Source: Streptomyces albus subsp. chlorinus (GTDB lineage: Bacteria; Actinomycetota; Actinomycetes; Streptomycetales; Streptomycetaceae). From it: 32,439 nt of DNA. Location: contig NZ_VJOK01000001.1 in assembly GCF_013302895.1 (NCBI RefSeq), positions 2,232,718 through 2,265,156 of the forward strand, in the 5' to 3' direction. Below the pieces are notes generated by a model. It had not been told where the DNA came from, ran no database searches, and was given only the letters and a program-made list of their open reading frames with translations. Positions 7,329-16,558 of this stretch are shown in pieces; position 1 is the first letter of the stretch, and every line of letters starts with the position of its first letter. A program made the position numbers and the translations under genes.

Positions 7329-7852
7329 GCGTCCTCCAGCGGTTCGAGGACCAGCAGGGGCTGGTCGTACTCCACCGGGCCGCCGTTGCCGACGAGCACC
7401 TCGGCCACCCGGCCGGAGACCTGCGCCTCCACCGGGTTCATCAGCTTCATCGCCTCGATGATCGCCACCTGCTGGCCGGGCTTCACCTCGTCGCCGACCT
7501 CGACGAACGGCGGCGCACCGGGTTCGGGTGCCGCGTAGAAGGTGCCGACGAGCGGAGCCCGTACGGTGATCCCGGTCTCCTTCTCCCCGGCCGGCTCCGG
7601 TTCCCCGCGTGCCACGGCCTGCTCCGGTTGCGCGACGGCGCCGACGGGCGCCGCGTTCCAGTCGACCTCGATGCTGGCCTGCCCGAGCCTGACCGCCAGC
7701 CGGCTGGGCCGGACGCCCGCGGCGGACGCCACTTGAGCGACGCTGCGCACCAGTGCGTCCAGCGCCGCGGTCGCCTCCGTCTCCGCCGGGGCGAGGTCCG
7801 GGGGTGGGCCGGCCGGGGCGTCCGCCCGGGGCTCTGTCTGAGGAATGGTCAC
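7325..7852 (-). CDS. accB: Acetyl-CoA carboxylase, biotin carboxyl carrier protein
   Basis: 175 residues. The C-terminal biotinyl domain (about 95-175) carries EAMKLMN, with biotin expected on Lys136. The N-terminal half is Ala/Pro/Glu-rich apart from a short conserved block ([16 protein letters not shown] to [12 protein letters not shown]), as in other AccB proteins. It shuttles carboxybiotin between AccC and the carboxyltransferase. The GTG start overlaps the stop of the upstream carboxyltransferase gene (GTGA), and its own stop overlaps accC in the same way, so the three subunits are probably made in fixed ratio. Confidence 0.94.
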   Translation of the reverse strand: MTIPQTEPRADAPAGPPPDLAPAETEATAALDALVRSVAQVASAAGVRPSRLAVRLGQASIEVDWNAAPVGAVAQPEQAVARGEPEPAGEKETGITVRAPLVGTFYAAPEPGAPPFVEVGDEVKPGQQVAIIEAMKLMNPVEAQVSGRVAEVLVGNGGPVEYDQPLLVLEPLEDA

Positions 7853-9606
7853 AACACTGCCTCCTTCACTGACCGGTTGGCCGCGCCGTCCATGGCCTCC
7901 GCCGAGCCGAAAGCACGGAAGCGCCGCCTCCTGGCGGCTCGCACCTCACCGTCCGGGCAGGACCGCAGCCGTCCGAGCGCCGCGAGCACCGCGTCGCGCA
8001 CGGTGGCGCTCGCCGCGACGGGGTCGGTGTGCGCGCCGCCCTCGGGCTCGGGGACGACACCGTCGACGACGCCCCTCTCCAGCAGCGGCCTCGCGGTGAG
8101 GCACAGCGCCGAGACGGCCTCGGACACGCCGTCCGGTGTCTTCCAGAGGATCGCCGCGCACCCTTCCGGAGAGATCACCGAGTACGTGGCGTTCTCGCAC
8201 ATCAGCACGATGTTGGCGACGCCCAGGGCCAGCGCGCCCCCGCTGCCGCCCTCCCCGGTGACGACCGAGACCACGGGCACCGGCAGGGACGCCATGGTGT
8301 GCAGGCACTCCGCGATGGCGTTCGACTGGCCCTGCTCCTCGGCGGCCAGTCCGGGGTAGGCGCCGGGGGTGTCGATCAGCGTGACGACGGGGACGCCCAG
8401 CTTCCCGGCGAGCCGCATCAGCCGCCGCGCCTTGCGGTAGCCGGCCGGGGTCGGCATCCCGAAGTTGCGCCTGACCAGCTCCGGCGTGGTGTGCCCCTTC
8501 TGGTGGGCGAGCAGCATGACCGGCTGCTCGTCCAGGAACGCGAGCCCGCCGACCACCGCCGGGCACTCCTCCCCGGCACGGTCGCCCCGCAGTTCGACGA
8601 AGCCGTCGGTCCACTGGCCGATGTGCTCCAGCGCCGTGGGCCGGTCCGCGTGCCGGGCCAGGCGTACCACCTCTCCGGCCGGCCGGTCGGGCACCAGCGC
8701 GGACTGCCGCAGCACCGGGTCGGTGCCGGCGGCGGGCGCGCCCCCGTCCGCGCCGCGGTCGCCGGACCGCCCGGCTCCGCGCCGCGCTGCCGCCGCGACG
8801 CGCAGCAGCCGGCCCAGGGTGTCGCGCAGTTCCTTCCTGCCCCGGACGGCGTCCACCAGGCCGTGTTCCAGCAGGAACTCCGCCGTCTGGAAGCCCTTGG
8901 GCAGCTCCGCCTTGATCGTCTGTCCGATGACCCGCGCGCCCGCGAAGCCCATACGGGCGCCGGGCTCCGCCAGGATCACGTCCGAGAGCGTCGCGAAGGA
9001 CGCCGACACTCCCCCGTAGGTGGGGTCGGTCACCAACGTCACGGTCAGCAGCCCCGCCTCGTCGAGGGCGGCCATCGCGCTGCTGGTCTTGGCCATCTGC
9101 ATCAGCGAGAGGGCGCCCTCCTGCATGCGGGCGCCGCCGGAGGCGGTGACCAGGAGCAGCGGGACCCGCTGGGCCAGCGCCGTCTCGGCCGCCACCGTCA
9201 CCGCCTCCCCGGCCGCCGTGCCGAGGCTGCCGCCCAGGAACCGGAAGTCCATGACGGCGGCCACCAGCCGCTCCCCGCAGACCGTCCCGGACACCACCCG
9301 CACCGCTTCCCGCAGTCCGGTGGCGGCCCTGGCCTCTTCCAGCCGCTGGGCGTAGGGGCGGGTGTCGGTGAAGCGCAGCGGGTCGTGCACCGTGGGGCCG
9401 ACGGGCACCGGGCGGACCGAGCCCGCGTCCAGCAGCTGGCGGATGCGTTCCTCGGCGGTGAGTCTGCTGTGCGCGCCGCAGTCCGGGCAGACCCCCAGGA
9501 GACGGTCGTAGCGTTTGCGGTAGATCAGTGTCCGGCAGCCGGGGCAGGCGACGAAGTCGCCCGCCTCCCGCTCCTGCCGCGGTGCTCTGTGCGACGGCTT
9601 GGTCAT
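7849..9606 (-). CDS. accDA: Fused acetyl-CoA carboxylase carboxyltransferase (AccD-AccA)
   Basis: 585 residues. The N-terminal part (about 1-290) is the beta subunit AccD, with a zinc ribbon of four cysteines (21, 24, 40, 43) and the crotonase-like [11 protein letters not shown] core. After a Gly/Ala/Arg-rich linker (about 290-320) comes the alpha subunit AccA ([18 protein letters not shown] [43 protein letters not shown]). It transfers CO2 from biotin to acetyl-CoA. Two adjacent ATGs (9609, 9606) are possible. The second has the better spacing from GGAG; the first overlaps the ABM stop as ATGA. Sitting inside the PKS operon, it is likely pathway-dedicated rather than the housekeeping enzyme. 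Confidence 0.93.
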   Translation of the reverse strand: MTKPSHRAPRQEREAGDFVACPGCRTLIYRKRYDRLLGVCPDCGAHSRLTAEERIRQLLDAGSVRPVPVGPTVHDPLRFTDTRPYAQRLEEARAATGLREAVRVVSGTVCGERLVAAVMDFRFLGGSLGTAAGEAVTVAAETALAQRVPLLLVTASGGARMQEGALSLMQMAKTSSAMAALDEAGLLTVTLVTDPTYGGVSASFATLSDVILAEPGARMGFAGARVIGQTIKAELPKGFQTAEFLLEHGLVDAVRGRKELRDTLGRLLRVAAAARRGAGRSGDRGADGGAPAAGTDPVLRQSALVPDRPAGEVVRLARHADRPTALEHIGQWTDGFVELRGDRAGEECPAVVGGLAFLDEQPVMLLAHQKGHTTPELVRRNFGMPTPAGYRKARRLMRLAGKLGVPVVTLIDTPGAYPGLAAEEQGQSNAIAECLHTMASLPVPVVSVVTGEGGSGGALALGVANIVLMCENATYSVISPEGCAAILWKTPDGVSEAVSALCLTARPLLERGVVDGVVPEPEGGAHTDPVAASATVRDAVLAALGRLRSCPDGEVRAARRRRFRAFGSAEAMDGAANRSVKEAVL

Positions 9607-9941
9607 CATGCGCTCCGTGGGTCGGCCGTGGATTCCTCCGTGTACGCCGCGTCGACCGTGTACACACCGAACGGACGCGCCATCCCGGTGTCCCGGTAGG
9701 GGCGGAGCGGTGCCGTCTGGCCCTTGTGCTGGGCACCCTGCTCCCAGCGGTCGAAGTCCTCGCGGCTCGCCCAGCGGCTGATCACCAGGAACTGCCGGGA
9801 GTCGTGGTCGGAGCGCAGCAGTTCGTTGCCGAGCAGTCCCGGCACTCCCGCCATCCGACTGCTGACCTCGTGGTAGGCGGCCCGGATGCCCGCCTCGTCC
9901 TCGGTGGAGTGGTAGAGCAGCACCCTCACTTCCCCCTTCAT
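9606..9941 (-). CDS. ABM-family monooxygenase, copy 2
   Basis: 111 residues. [39 protein letters not shown] and [19 protein letters not shown] form the ABM alpha/beta barrel half, and the acidic C-terminal extension ([16 protein letters not shown]) is longer than in the other two copies. Members of this family carry out cofactor-free oxygenation or assist cyclisation in aromatic polyketide pathways. It follows copy 3 by 3 bp and overlaps the first possible accDA start, so it is firmly inside the operon. Its sequence departs from the FREFE pattern of copies 1 and 3, so it may do a different step. Confidence 0.82.
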   Translation of the reverse strand: MKGEVRVLLYHSTEDEAGIRAAYHEVSSRMAGVPGLLGNELLRSDHDSRQFLVISRWASREDFDRWEQGAQHKGQTAPLRPYRDTGMARPFGVYTVDAAYTEESTADPRSA

Positions 9942-9944
9942 CGC

Positions 9945-10286
9945 TCACCCCCCGTGCGCGAGCACCCGCACGTCCCCGGTGCCGGTGGCCTCCGCCACCA
10001 GGTCCAGGAAGGTGATCGAGCCGCCGGAGCGGAAGGGGTGCAGCCGCTGACGGTGCTCCAGGTGTCCGGGGCTGTTCTCGAACTCGCGGAACTCCCGCTC
10101 GCTCGTCCACTCGCTGACGATGTAGAAGACGTCGCTCTCCTCGGTGCTGCGCGCCAGCGAGTGCCCCCGGTTGGCGGGGTGTCCCGTGACCGCGGGGGCG
10201 TTGTCGGCCCAGGCCTTGACGAAGTCGTCGGCCATACCGGGCTTCACCGTCATGGTCAGCAGGACGCGGAAGGGCGCGGCGCTCAC
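9945..10286 (-). CDS. ABM-family monooxygenase, copy 3
   Basis: 113 residues: [45 protein letters not shown], then [22 protein letters not shown]. The GTG at 10286 overlaps the SDR stop (GTGA), which fixes the start; longer in-frame extensions run into the SDR gene. It pairs directly with the SDR gene. In pradimicin-type pentangular clusters an ABM oxygenase and a ketoreductase (PdmH, PdmG) act together with the cyclases, which makes this pairing suggestive. Function is inferred from that parallel. Confidence 0.82.
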   Translation of the reverse strand: MSAAPFRVLLTMTVKPGMADDFVKAWADNAPAVTGHPANRGHSLARSTEESDVFYIVSEWTSEREFREFENSPGHLEHRQRLHPFRSGGSITFLDLVAEATGTGDVRVLAHGG

Positions 10287-11035
10287 GAGATGCCCCCGTC
10301 CACGTACACGACGGACCCCGTCACATACCGGGACAGGTCGCTGGCGAGCCACAGCACCGCGCCGGCCACCTCCTCGGGCTTGCCGAGCCGGCCCAGCGCG
10401 GTCTTCGGCTCGTAGCGGGAGAGCATCGTCGCCCGCTGCTCCTCGGGCATCTCCCACAGGGCCTCGGTCTCGATCACGCCGAGCGCGAGCACGTTGAACC
10501 GCCAGCCCTTGTGGCCGAACTCCTTGGCCAGCGAACGGCTCAGACCGCGCAGCGCCGCCTTGGTGGCGGTGTAGTGCGAGCGCAGCGGGATGCCGACCTC
10601 GGACGACTTCGAGCCGATGCTGATGACCGAGGCGTCGTCGCCCAGCAGCGGGAGCGACTTCTGGATCACCAGGTGGGCGGCGGTGAGGTTGGTGCTGATG
10701 ATGCGGTCCCAGTCCGCCGGCTCCAGCTTCTCGTAGGGCACGTGGGTGATCGTGCCCGCGTTGTTGACGACCAGGTCGAGCCGCCCGTACGCCCGCTCCG
10801 CCTCGGCCAGCAGGGTCGCCGGGCCCTCGGGCTCCGACAGGTCGGCGCGGATGACGTGGTGCTGGCCGCCGGTCTCCTTCAACTCGCGGCGCAGGGACTC
10901 GACATGGTCGCTCTCCTGCCGGTAGCAGGTGATCACGTCCATCCCCGCGCGGGCGAGTTCCAGGACGATGCCGCGGCCGACGCCTCGGGTTCCTCCGGTG
11001 ACCAGTGCCTTCTTGCCTTCGACGTTCATCTCCAC
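10283..11035 (-). CDS. SDR-family ketoreductase
   Basis: 250 residues of the classical short-chain dehydrogenase fold. Cofactor loop TGGTRGVG (13-20), NNAG (91-94), catalytic Ser142, Tyr155 and Lys159 (YTATK), and the C-terminal [12 protein letters not shown] are all present. It is FabG-like and probably NADPH-dependent. In pentangular pathways a FabG-like reductase removes a distal carbonyl of the long polyketide; that role is inferred here. The start is set by the ribosome site: AGGAGG lies six bases before GTG 11035 but too far from the ATG at 11029. It overlaps the downstream ABM gene. Confidence 0.88.
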   Translation of the reverse strand: MEMNVEGKKALVTGGTRGVGRGIVLELARAGMDVITCYRQESDHVESLRRELKETGGQHHVIRADLSEPEGPATLLAEAERAYGRLDLVVNNAGTITHVPYEKLEPADWDRIISTNLTAAHLVIQKSLPLLGDDASVISIGSKSSEVGIPLRSHYTATKAALRGLSRSLAKEFGHKGWRFNVLALGVIETEALWEMPEEQRATMLSRYEPKTALGRLGKPEEVAGAVLWLASDLSRYVTGSVVYVDGGIS

Positions 11036-11104
11036 AACGGACCTCCTCAAGGTCGTATCAGGTAGGGGGGACGGGGGTGCGGCGGGCGCGCGGCGGCCGG
11101 CGGG

Positions 11105-11566
11105 TCACAGCCGCGTGCCGACGGCCACGCAGTTCACGGCGAGGGCCGCGGTCAGCAGCCAGGTGCGGAGCTGGTTCCACACGCCCCAGGACCTGCGCGG
11201 GTCCCGCAGGCCGAAGTCCGGCGGGAGCCGCTGCGGGTCGAGGGACTGCACCCACTTGTTGACCGGTACGTTCTTGACCACCGACACGGTGAGGGTGGCC
11301 AGCGCGAGCAGCGCCGCCAGACCGTGCAGCAGCCGCAGCGGAAGGGTGTTCTCCGCCACGGCCAGCGCCCCGGCGCCCAGCAGGGTGGCGACGATGCACA
11401 GGGGCATGAACGGGTCGTAGCGCGTCGAGTAGAAGGCGTGGGCGTGGACGTACCGGTCCGGTGGCAGCTGTCTCAGATAGGCGAAGCCCCCCAGCTGCGT
11501 GTTCATCATCACTCCGGCGCCCAGCCCGTTGGCGAGCAGCACGAAGGGAAGGACGACGGTTTCCAT
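11105..11566 (-). CDS. DUF1772 (anthrone oxygenase-like) membrane protein, copy 2
   Basis: 153 residues with four hydrophobic segments and the signature KNVPVNKWVQSLDP, comparable to NVPINRRLAVLDP in copy 1 at 3202-3654. Both also share the PPxRYV motif near residue 36 and a tail with W followed by N and R before the last helix. The family includes anthrone oxygenases. It is inside the PKS operon between the SDR and aromatase genes, with a 69-bp gap before the SDR start that carries that gene's AGGAGG. Two related copies in one cluster suggest either two oxidation steps or a paired membrane complex. Confidence 0.8.
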   Translation of the reverse strand: METVVLPFVLLANGLGAGVMMNTQLGGFAYLRQLPPDRYVHAHAFYSTRYDPFMPLCIVATLLGAGALAVAENTLPLRLLHGLAALLALATLTVSVVKNVPVNKWVQSLDPQRLPPDFGLRDPRRSWGVWNQLRTWLLTAALAVNCVAVGTRL

Positions 11567-11576
11567 GGCCGCACCG

Positions 11577-12047
11577 CTAGCCCGCGCTGGAGAGCCGGGC
11601 GGCCCTCGCCTCGACCCGCTCCTTGATGTGCTGCATCTGGATACGCGAGTTCGTGTTGAGGCGCTCGGTCATGGCGGCCAGGGACACCGGCGCCTGGGGC
11701 TTCATCTCGTAGTCCTGGACCCAGCGCAGCCGGACGCCCTCGTCCTCCTGCGTGTACTCCCAGAACAGCGACATGTACTTGAACGGGCCCGTCTCGACCC
11801 GCTTGGAGTGGGTGGTGCGCTCCGCCTCGTTGACCGTGCGGTCGGAGATCCAGCTCCACTGGTTCCCGTCCTCGTCGGGGTGGAGCGTCAGCCGGAAGCG
11901 GATGGTGTCCGGGGCGAGCCGCTCGACGATCTCCGCGCGGGCGTACTCGGTGAACAGCCGCGGCCAGGACTCCACATCGTTCGTCATCTCCCAGACGAGG
12001 TCCATCGGGGCGTCGATGACGATGGAGTTGTCGGTGTGTCCGGACAT
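11577..12047 (-). CDS. Single-domain aromatase/cyclase (TcmN-N/WhiE-VI/ZhuI type SRPBCC)
   Basis: 156 residues of the SRPBCC fold: IVIDAPMDLVWEMTNDVESWPRLF at the start, WSWISDR (64-70), SLFWEYT and LRWVQDYEMKP, and a long C-terminal helix. The conserved Trp28 and the W-x-S-x-R pattern of the TcmN-type aromatase pocket are present. It should fold and aromatise the first ring of the ACP-bound poly-beta-ketone. A monodomain enzyme of this type fits pathways with an unreduced chain at first-ring closure. It lies two bases after the ACP stop. Confidence 0.92.
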   Translation of the reverse strand: MSGHTDNSIVIDAPMDLVWEMTNDVESWPRLFTEYARAEIVERLAPDTIRFRLTLHPDEDGNQWSWISDRTVNEAERTTHSKRVETGPFKYMSLFWEYTQEDEGVRLRWVQDYEMKPQAPVSLAAMTERLNTNSRIQMQHIKERVEARAARLSSAG

Positions 12048-12049
12048 GG

Positions 12050-12313
12050 TCAGGCCTCCGCACTCTCGCTGATCCGGTCGTTGACGAAATCCAGGAAGTC
12101 CCGAGGCGTCTTCATGGTGCCCACGGCGTCGTCGGGCAGATCGACCTCGTACTCCCGCTGGACCCGGCCGATCAGGTCGAGCAGGGCCAGCGAGTCGAAG
12201 CCGAGGTCGGCCAGTTCGACGTCGAGCCCCTCCTCGGTGATGTCCTTGAGGTAGTCCTCGTCGTTGGCCACCGCCGTGAGACGTTGCAGGTCCTGGAGCG
12301 TGAACGCGGCCAT
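12050..12313 (-). CDS. Polyketide acyl carrier protein
   Basis: 87 residues. The phosphopantetheine attachment motif is LGFDSLALLDLIGRV with Ser41, followed by a typical acidic helix II/III (YEVDLPDDAVGTMKTPRDFLDFV). It carries the growing polyketide. The ATG at 12313 has GGAGGA about nine bases upstream. It is distinct from the fatty-acid AcpP at 24474, which has the DVDSLSMVEV form. It sits in the usual KS-CLF-ACP order. Confidence 0.95.
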   Translation of the reverse strand: MAAFTLQDLQRLTAVANDEDYLKDITEEGLDVELADLGFDSLALLDLIGRVQREYEVDLPDDAVGTMKTPRDFLDFVNDRISESAEA

Positions 12314-12360
12314 GCGTGTCCTCCTTCGTGTGTGAGTGGGTTGGCGCGCCGGGCGCCGGC

Positions 12361-13590
12361 TCAGGTGTCGGTCCGGCCGAGGACGACCGCGGCGTTGAAG
12401 CCGCCGTAACCCCGGGCGACGACGAGGGCCGTGCGCAGTTCGGCGTCGCGGGGTGTGTCCCGGACGAGATCGATGCCGCCGACGGGGCGGGTGACGCCGG
12501 GCGTGTGCGGGATCACGCCGTCGCGCAGGCTCAGCAGCGCGGTGGCGATGTCGAGGGGGGCGCCGCCGCCGTAGAGGCGGCCGCTGAGCACCTTGGGGGC
12601 GGTGACCGGCACTTGGCCGGGGCCGAACACCTCGGCGAGCGCGTCGGCCTCCACCCGGTCCCGCCGCGGGTCGCCCACCGCGTCGGCGAACACGACGTCG
12701 ATGCCGGAGGGCGCCAGCCGCGCGTCGTCCAGGGCCTTGCGCAGCGTGCGCGGCAACGTCGTGGGCCGGCCGGGGAGTTCGAAGCCGGAGGCGTAGCCGA
12801 GCACGCGGCCGTAGCCTCGGCCCTTCCGCCGGGCGTCCGCGGCCCGCTCGGCGATCAGGACGGCGCCGCCCTCGCCGGGAACGTAGCCGCTCGCGCGCTG
12901 GTCGAAGGGCAGGTAGGCGCGCTCCGGCTCCGCGACCCGGGACAGCAGCCCCGTCGACAGCTGGGCGACCAGTCCGTACGGGCACAGCGAGGCGTCGGTA
13001 CCGCCGGTGACCACCAGCCGGGACTCGCCGCGCAGAAGACGGCGGGCCTGCCCTATCGCGTCCAGCCCGCCGGCCTGTTCGGCGCTGATGACACCGCACG
13101 GGCCGCGCATGCCGTGGCGGATCGAGATCTGCCCGGTGGTCGCCGCGTAGAACCAGGCGATGGACTGGTAGGCGCCCACCCAGGCGGGCCCCTGCCCGTA
13201 GAGCCGCTCCATCTCGTGCTGGCCGAACTCGGTGCCGCCGGAGGAGCTGGAGGTCACCACCGCCATCTCGAACTCGGGGAGAGCGGCCGGATCGATCCGG
13301 GCGTCGGCCAGGGCCCTCTCCGCCCCGTAGAGGGCGAGGTGGGTCCAGTGGTCGGTCTGCGGTATCAGCCGCCGGGGGACCTGCTCCCGCGCGGTGAAGT
13401 CCCGTACCTCGCCGCCCAGGGTGACGGGGTAGGAGGAGGGGTCGAAGCGGCTGATCCGGCCGATCCCGCTCTTTCCCGCGAGCAGCGCCGTCCAGTGCTC
13501 CTCGGCGCTCATGCCGGTGGCCGCCACGACGCCCAGTCCGGTGATGACCATGTCCGTCGCCGCGCCCGCCTGGGTGTCCACAGGGTTCAT
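12361..13590 (-). CDS. Ketosynthase beta subunit / chain length factor (KS-beta)
   Basis: 409 residues of the thiolase fold. The active-site Cys is replaced in [10 protein letters not shown] (Gln172), the signature of a CLF. By local alignment to the actinorhodin CLF, its gate residues Phe109, Thr112 and Phe116 correspond here to Thr120, Gly123 and Met127 in [13 protein letters not shown]. Smaller gate residues are known to allow longer chains, so a product of 20 or more carbons is predicted. The ATG overlaps the KS-alpha stop (ATGA), the usual coupling for the two subunits. Confidence 0.95.
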   Translation of the reverse strand: MNPVDTQAGAATDMVITGLGVVAATGMSAEEHWTALLAGKSGIGRISRFDPSSYPVTLGGEVRDFTAREQVPRRLIPQTDHWTHLALYGAERALADARIDPAALPEFEMAVVTSSSSGGTEFGQHEMERLYGQGPAWVGAYQSIAWFYAATTGQISIRHGMRGPCGVISAEQAGGLDAIGQARRLLRGESRLVVTGGTDASLCPYGLVAQLSTGLLSRVAEPERAYLPFDQRASGYVPGEGGAVLIAERAADARRKGRGYGRVLGYASGFELPGRPTTLPRTLRKALDDARLAPSGIDVVFADAVGDPRRDRVEADALAEVFGPGQVPVTAPKVLSGRLYGGGAPLDIATALLSLRDGVIPHTPGVTRPVGGIDLVRDTPRDAELRTALVVARGYGGFNAAVVLGRTDT

Positions 13591-14855
13591 CGCGGGGCTC
13601 CCTCCGGTTTGCGGATCACCATGGCGCTCTGGAAGCCGCCGAACCCGCTGCCGACGCTGAGCACGGCGTCCACCGCGTGCTCCCGGGCCTGGCGCGGCAC
13701 GTAGTCGAGGTCGCACTCGGGGTCGGCGTGGTACAGGTTGGCGGTCGGCGGCACCACCTGGCGGTCGAGCACCAGCGCGCAGGCCGCGACCTCGATGGAG
13801 CCGATCGCGCCCAGGGAGTGCCCCACCATCGACTTGATGGAGCTGACGGGGACCTCGTAGGCGCGCTGTTTCAGGCTCGCCTTGAACGCGGCGGTCTCGT
13901 GCCGGTCGTTCTGCTTGGTGCCGGAGCCGTGCGCGTTGATGTAGTCGATGTCCTCGGGGTTCATCCGGGCCTTGCCCAGCGAGACCCGGATGGCCTCGGC
14001 CATCTCCCGCCCGTCGGCCTTGAGTCCGGTCATGTGGAAGGCGTTGCTGCGGCCCGCGAAGCCCGCGATCTCCCCGTAGACGCGCGCGCCCCTGGCCCGG
14101 GCCGCGGCGTACTCCTCGATCACCATGACGGCGGCTCCCTCACCGAGGACGAAGCCCCGGCGCCGCGCGTCGAACGGTCTCGACGCGTGCTCGGGATCGT
14201 CGTTGTCCGGTGACGTCGCCTTGATCGCGTCGAAGCAGGCGGAGGTGATGGGGGACAGCGGCGCGTCCGTCGCCCCCGCGAAGACCACCTCGGCGGAGCC
14301 CTCCACGACGAGCTGGGCGCCGTGCCCCACCGCGTCGAGCCCCGAGGTGCAGCCGGTCGACGTGAGCGACACCGGGCCCTCCGCCCCGACGCGTCTGGCG
14401 ACCTCCACGACGAGCGTGCTCGGCACCATCTGCTCGTACAGGTGCGGCACCCCGTAGGTGTGGTCGACCAGCCAGCGCCTGCCGCCGTCGGACAGCACGC
14501 GGTACTCCTCCTCCAGGCTCATCGTGCAGCCCACGGCGCTGCCGATGCTGACCCCCAGGTCGCCGGGGTCGAGGGAGCCGAGGTCCAGACCGCTGTCCGC
14601 GGCCGCTTCCGACGCGCACACCACCGCGAACTGCGCGGCCCGGTCCATCCGGCGTATCTCCTGATATCCCAGCCCGGCCGCCAGCGGATCGAAGTCCACT
14701 TCGGCGGCTATGCGGGAGCGGAATCCCTCCGGGTCGAACAGGGAGATCCGTCTGGTCATGCTGCGTCCCGAGACCAGGACGTTCCAGAAATTCTCCCGGC
14801 CGACGCCTCCCGGGGCGACCACGCCGATGCCGGTGATGACGGCGCGCCGGCTCAT
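13587..14855 (-). CDS. Ketosynthase alpha subunit (KS-alpha)
   Basis: 422 residues. Catalytic Cys169 lies in [13 protein letters not shown], with His309 ([14 protein letters not shown]) and His346 ([13 protein letters not shown]). It condenses malonyl-ACP units into the poly-beta-ketone together with the CLF. The start ATG 14855 gives the expected N-terminus ([16 protein letters not shown]); GTG 14864 is an alternative without a better ribosome site. It follows the TcmI-type cyclase gene by 34 bp. It is the marker gene that defines the cluster as type II PKS. Confidence 0.97.
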   Translation of the reverse strand: MSRRAVITGIGVVAPGGVGRENFWNVLVSGRSMTRRISLFDPEGFRSRIAAEVDFDPLAAGLGYQEIRRMDRAAQFAVVCASEAAADSGLDLGSLDPGDLGVSIGSAVGCTMSLEEEYRVLSDGGRRWLVDHTYGVPHLYEQMVPSTLVVEVARRVGAEGPVSLTSTGCTSGLDAVGHGAQLVVEGSAEVVFAGATDAPLSPITSACFDAIKATSPDNDDPEHASRPFDARRRGFVLGEGAAVMVIEEYAAARARGARVYGEIAGFAGRSNAFHMTGLKADGREMAEAIRVSLGKARMNPEDIDYINAHGSGTKQNDRHETAAFKASLKQRAYEVPVSSIKSMVGHSLGAIGSIEVAACALVLDRQVVPPTANLYHADPECDLDYVPRQAREHAVDAVLSVGSGFGGFQSAMVIRKPEGAPR

Positions 14856-14889
14856 GCGACGCACCAGCCCGGTGAACCGTGGGGCCCGG

Positions 14890-15228
14890 TCACAGTTCCC
14901 GCCCGCCTTCGGCGGTCCAGATGTAGAACGGGTTGGCCATGGCGTCCTTCGGCTCCTTCCAATTCGGGTCGTAGGGCGCCACGAACTGGGTGAGCTTGGT
15001 GCTGACGTCCGAATAGAGCGGGTGCTGCCGTGCCTTGTACAGGTCGGGCGTGATGTCGTCGTCCGCCTCGACCAGGTGGAAGTACAGGTCGTGGAAAGCG
15101 AAGAGCGTCCGCCGCGACACTCCCACCATGTGCGGAAGCTCGGTGGCGTCCGAGTGGGCGAACGTCTCGGCGATACCGGCGGTATCCCTGGCGTCCTGCA
15201 GGCGGGCGACGATGAGTGTCCTGTGCAC
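14890..15228 (-). CDS. TcmI-family polyketide cyclase
   Basis: 112 residues with the TcmI pattern: [49 protein letters not shown], then [14 protein letters not shown] and [20 protein letters not shown]. These ferredoxin-like-fold cyclases close the later rings of tetracenomycin and pentangular compounds. The GTG at 15228 has AAGGGGA five bases upstream, which decides it over longer in-frame starts. It is the first gene of the 13-gene minus-strand operon, so the region upstream should hold the main PKS promoter. Confidence 0.92.
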   Translation of the reverse strand: MHRTLIVARLQDARDTAGIAETFAHSDATELPHMVGVSRRTLFAFHDLYFHLVEADDDITPDLYKARQHPLYSDVSTKLTQFVAPYDPNWKEPKDAMANPFYIWTAEGGREL

Positions 15229-15349
15229 GGCTGTCCCCTTCGGCTGACTGAATCTTCGAAAGGGACGGTCGCAGCCGCTGACGGAGCGTCGCTCGACCGG
15301 CACTAAATGGCGGGCTGAGGCAAGGGGGAGGCGGGCCGCGGGGACGGGA

Positions 15350-15370
15350 TTCGGCCAACGTTCGGCCAAC
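15350..15370 (-). promoter_or_regulatory. Exact direct repeat, candidate SARP site
   Basis: TTCGGCCAAC occurs at 15350-15359 and again at 15361-15370, an 11-bp period. Read on the minus strand it is GTTGGCCGAA twice, about 120 bp upstream of the TcmI-type cyclase start. SARP proteins bind heptamer direct repeats spaced one helix turn (11 bp) apart. The repeat lies about 42 bp above the best -10 candidate, farther than the usual 8 bp, which weakens the assignment. Confidence 0.45.
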
Positions 15371-15918
15371 AAGGCGCATGACCGGGTCCGCCGGGAACCG
15401 AACCGGTGGGCGACTCGTAACCCTCTCTGTCGGCCCTTCCTCGGGGCTATGACTCTTCAGAGGTTGTATGCAGACGCCGCATTCTTCCCGGCACTCGCAG
15501 AGCCCTCATCAAGATCACCGATTACGGACGACAGTTCGTCCGCGCGGTACACCTAAGGGTGGAATAGAGATTTTCACGCGTTTTTCATCTGGAACCGCGA
15601 ACGCGGGTCCCGCGCACGGGTCCGAACCCCTTCGACCGCACCCCGCTCTCTGGGCCGGCGGCCGCTCCGGGCGCGGCGGCCCGGTGCCCGGCACCGGGCC
15701 GCGACCGCGTTCCCGAGGACCGTTTCGTGACCGGACGTCCCGCAGCCGCACGCCTCTCACCAGCGACGATCCGCCCTCTGGCGAGGCCAAGCGGGCTTCC
15801 GGCGCCCGTCGGCCGTCCCCGGACGCGGGCGAAGAGGACGCCGTCGAGGGCCCCGCCGCGGCGCAGGAGCGGCCTTTGCAGCAGCCGCGGAACCGTCACG
15901 AGTAGCCATCGCCAGAAC

Positions 15919-15936
15919 AAGTGAAAGAATTCACTT
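15919..15936. repeat. Palindrome AAGTGAA-N4-TTCACTT
   Basis: Perfect 7-bp arms (15919-15925, 15930-15936) around AGAA, in an A/T-rich patch of the long intergenic region. It has the size of a dimeric repressor site. No second copy was noticed elsewhere in the window. Confidence 0.5.
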
Positions 15937-16051
15937 AAGTCCCGCGAGTTGCTCGGTTATCGCTCCGGTTGCCCCTCTCACCCCCTCCGGCCTGCGGCTC
16001 GATCGATACCCGAAATACAGTCGAGATTCGTGCGAACCGATGTCGTAAACC

Positions 16052-16081
16052 TTGCGAGCGACCCACTCCACACCTTAGGGT
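16052..16081 (+). promoter_or_regulatory. Candidate promoter for the SARP gene
   Basis: TTGCGA (16052-16057) and TAGGGT (16076-16081) are 18 bp apart. If used, the mRNA would carry a leader of about 500 nt before the SARP start, ending at the hairpin at 16538. Other promoters nearer the gene are possible. Confidence 0.35.
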
Positions 16082-16537
16082 CGTGAAGCACTAAGTCGGG
16101 GGACGCGGAACGGGGTGAGAAGAGCATGCGGTTGCCTTCACGGCCGCGACCGAGGCCGGGACAGCCCGCTCTAACATATGAATTTCAGTCACCGACCCGC
16201 CAAGCGGGAGCAGCACATTGACTGAGCACTCCCCCCTGCACCGACCGAACCCACCGGCAACACCCTCGCCGAGACCACCCGGGTCTCCCGGTTTCTCGCG
16301 GTGGCGGATTACTCCACGACCACAGGCCCCGCGCACCCGTCGCCCCCGCGACGGGACAAGAAACCAGCAAAGACATCTGATTGCGACGTGGAACGCCTCT
16401 TCCAACTGGCGCGATGAAGCAGCCGTGCCGGGCCGGAGCAGTGCGCCCTGCCACCTCCACGCCGTGAGCGCTGTGACCGCTCAAGGCCGGACCAGTCACG
16501 TCCGGCCGAGCATTGCTCGTGATCTACGAACATCTTG

Positions 16538-16558
16538 AAGGGGCTGACCGCCCCTTTT
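16538..16558 (+). terminator. Terminator-like hairpin in the SARP leader
   Basis: AAGGGGC (16538-16544) and GCCCCTT (16550-16556) pair around TGACC and run into TTTT (16555-16558). It is the most classical intrinsic-terminator shape in the window, yet lies only 36 bp upstream of the SARP start codon, so it could attenuate SARP transcription rather than end a gene. Confidence 0.45.

Noticed and set aside
5787..7538. Long plus-strand frame opposite accC and accB
   Set aside because: Arg/Gly/Asp-rich shadow of well-conserved genes on the other strand, with no recognisable domain or ribosome site.
11577..15228. Spore-pigment (whiE-type) cluster
   Set aside because: The cyclase and KS set is similar, but a SARP, a dedicated carboxylase, two methyltransferases and a TetR regulator fit a secreted metabolite better than spore pigment.
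15468..15905. Possible 145-residue gene in the long intergenic region
   Set aside because: Arg/Pro/Ser-rich, with no ribosome site and no domain; composition is that of random high-GC sequence.
16218..16538. Possible leader peptide gene ending at the SARP hairpin
   Set aside because: No ribosome site and non-protein-like composition; its end at the hairpin is probably chance, though it could be tested with ribosome profiling.
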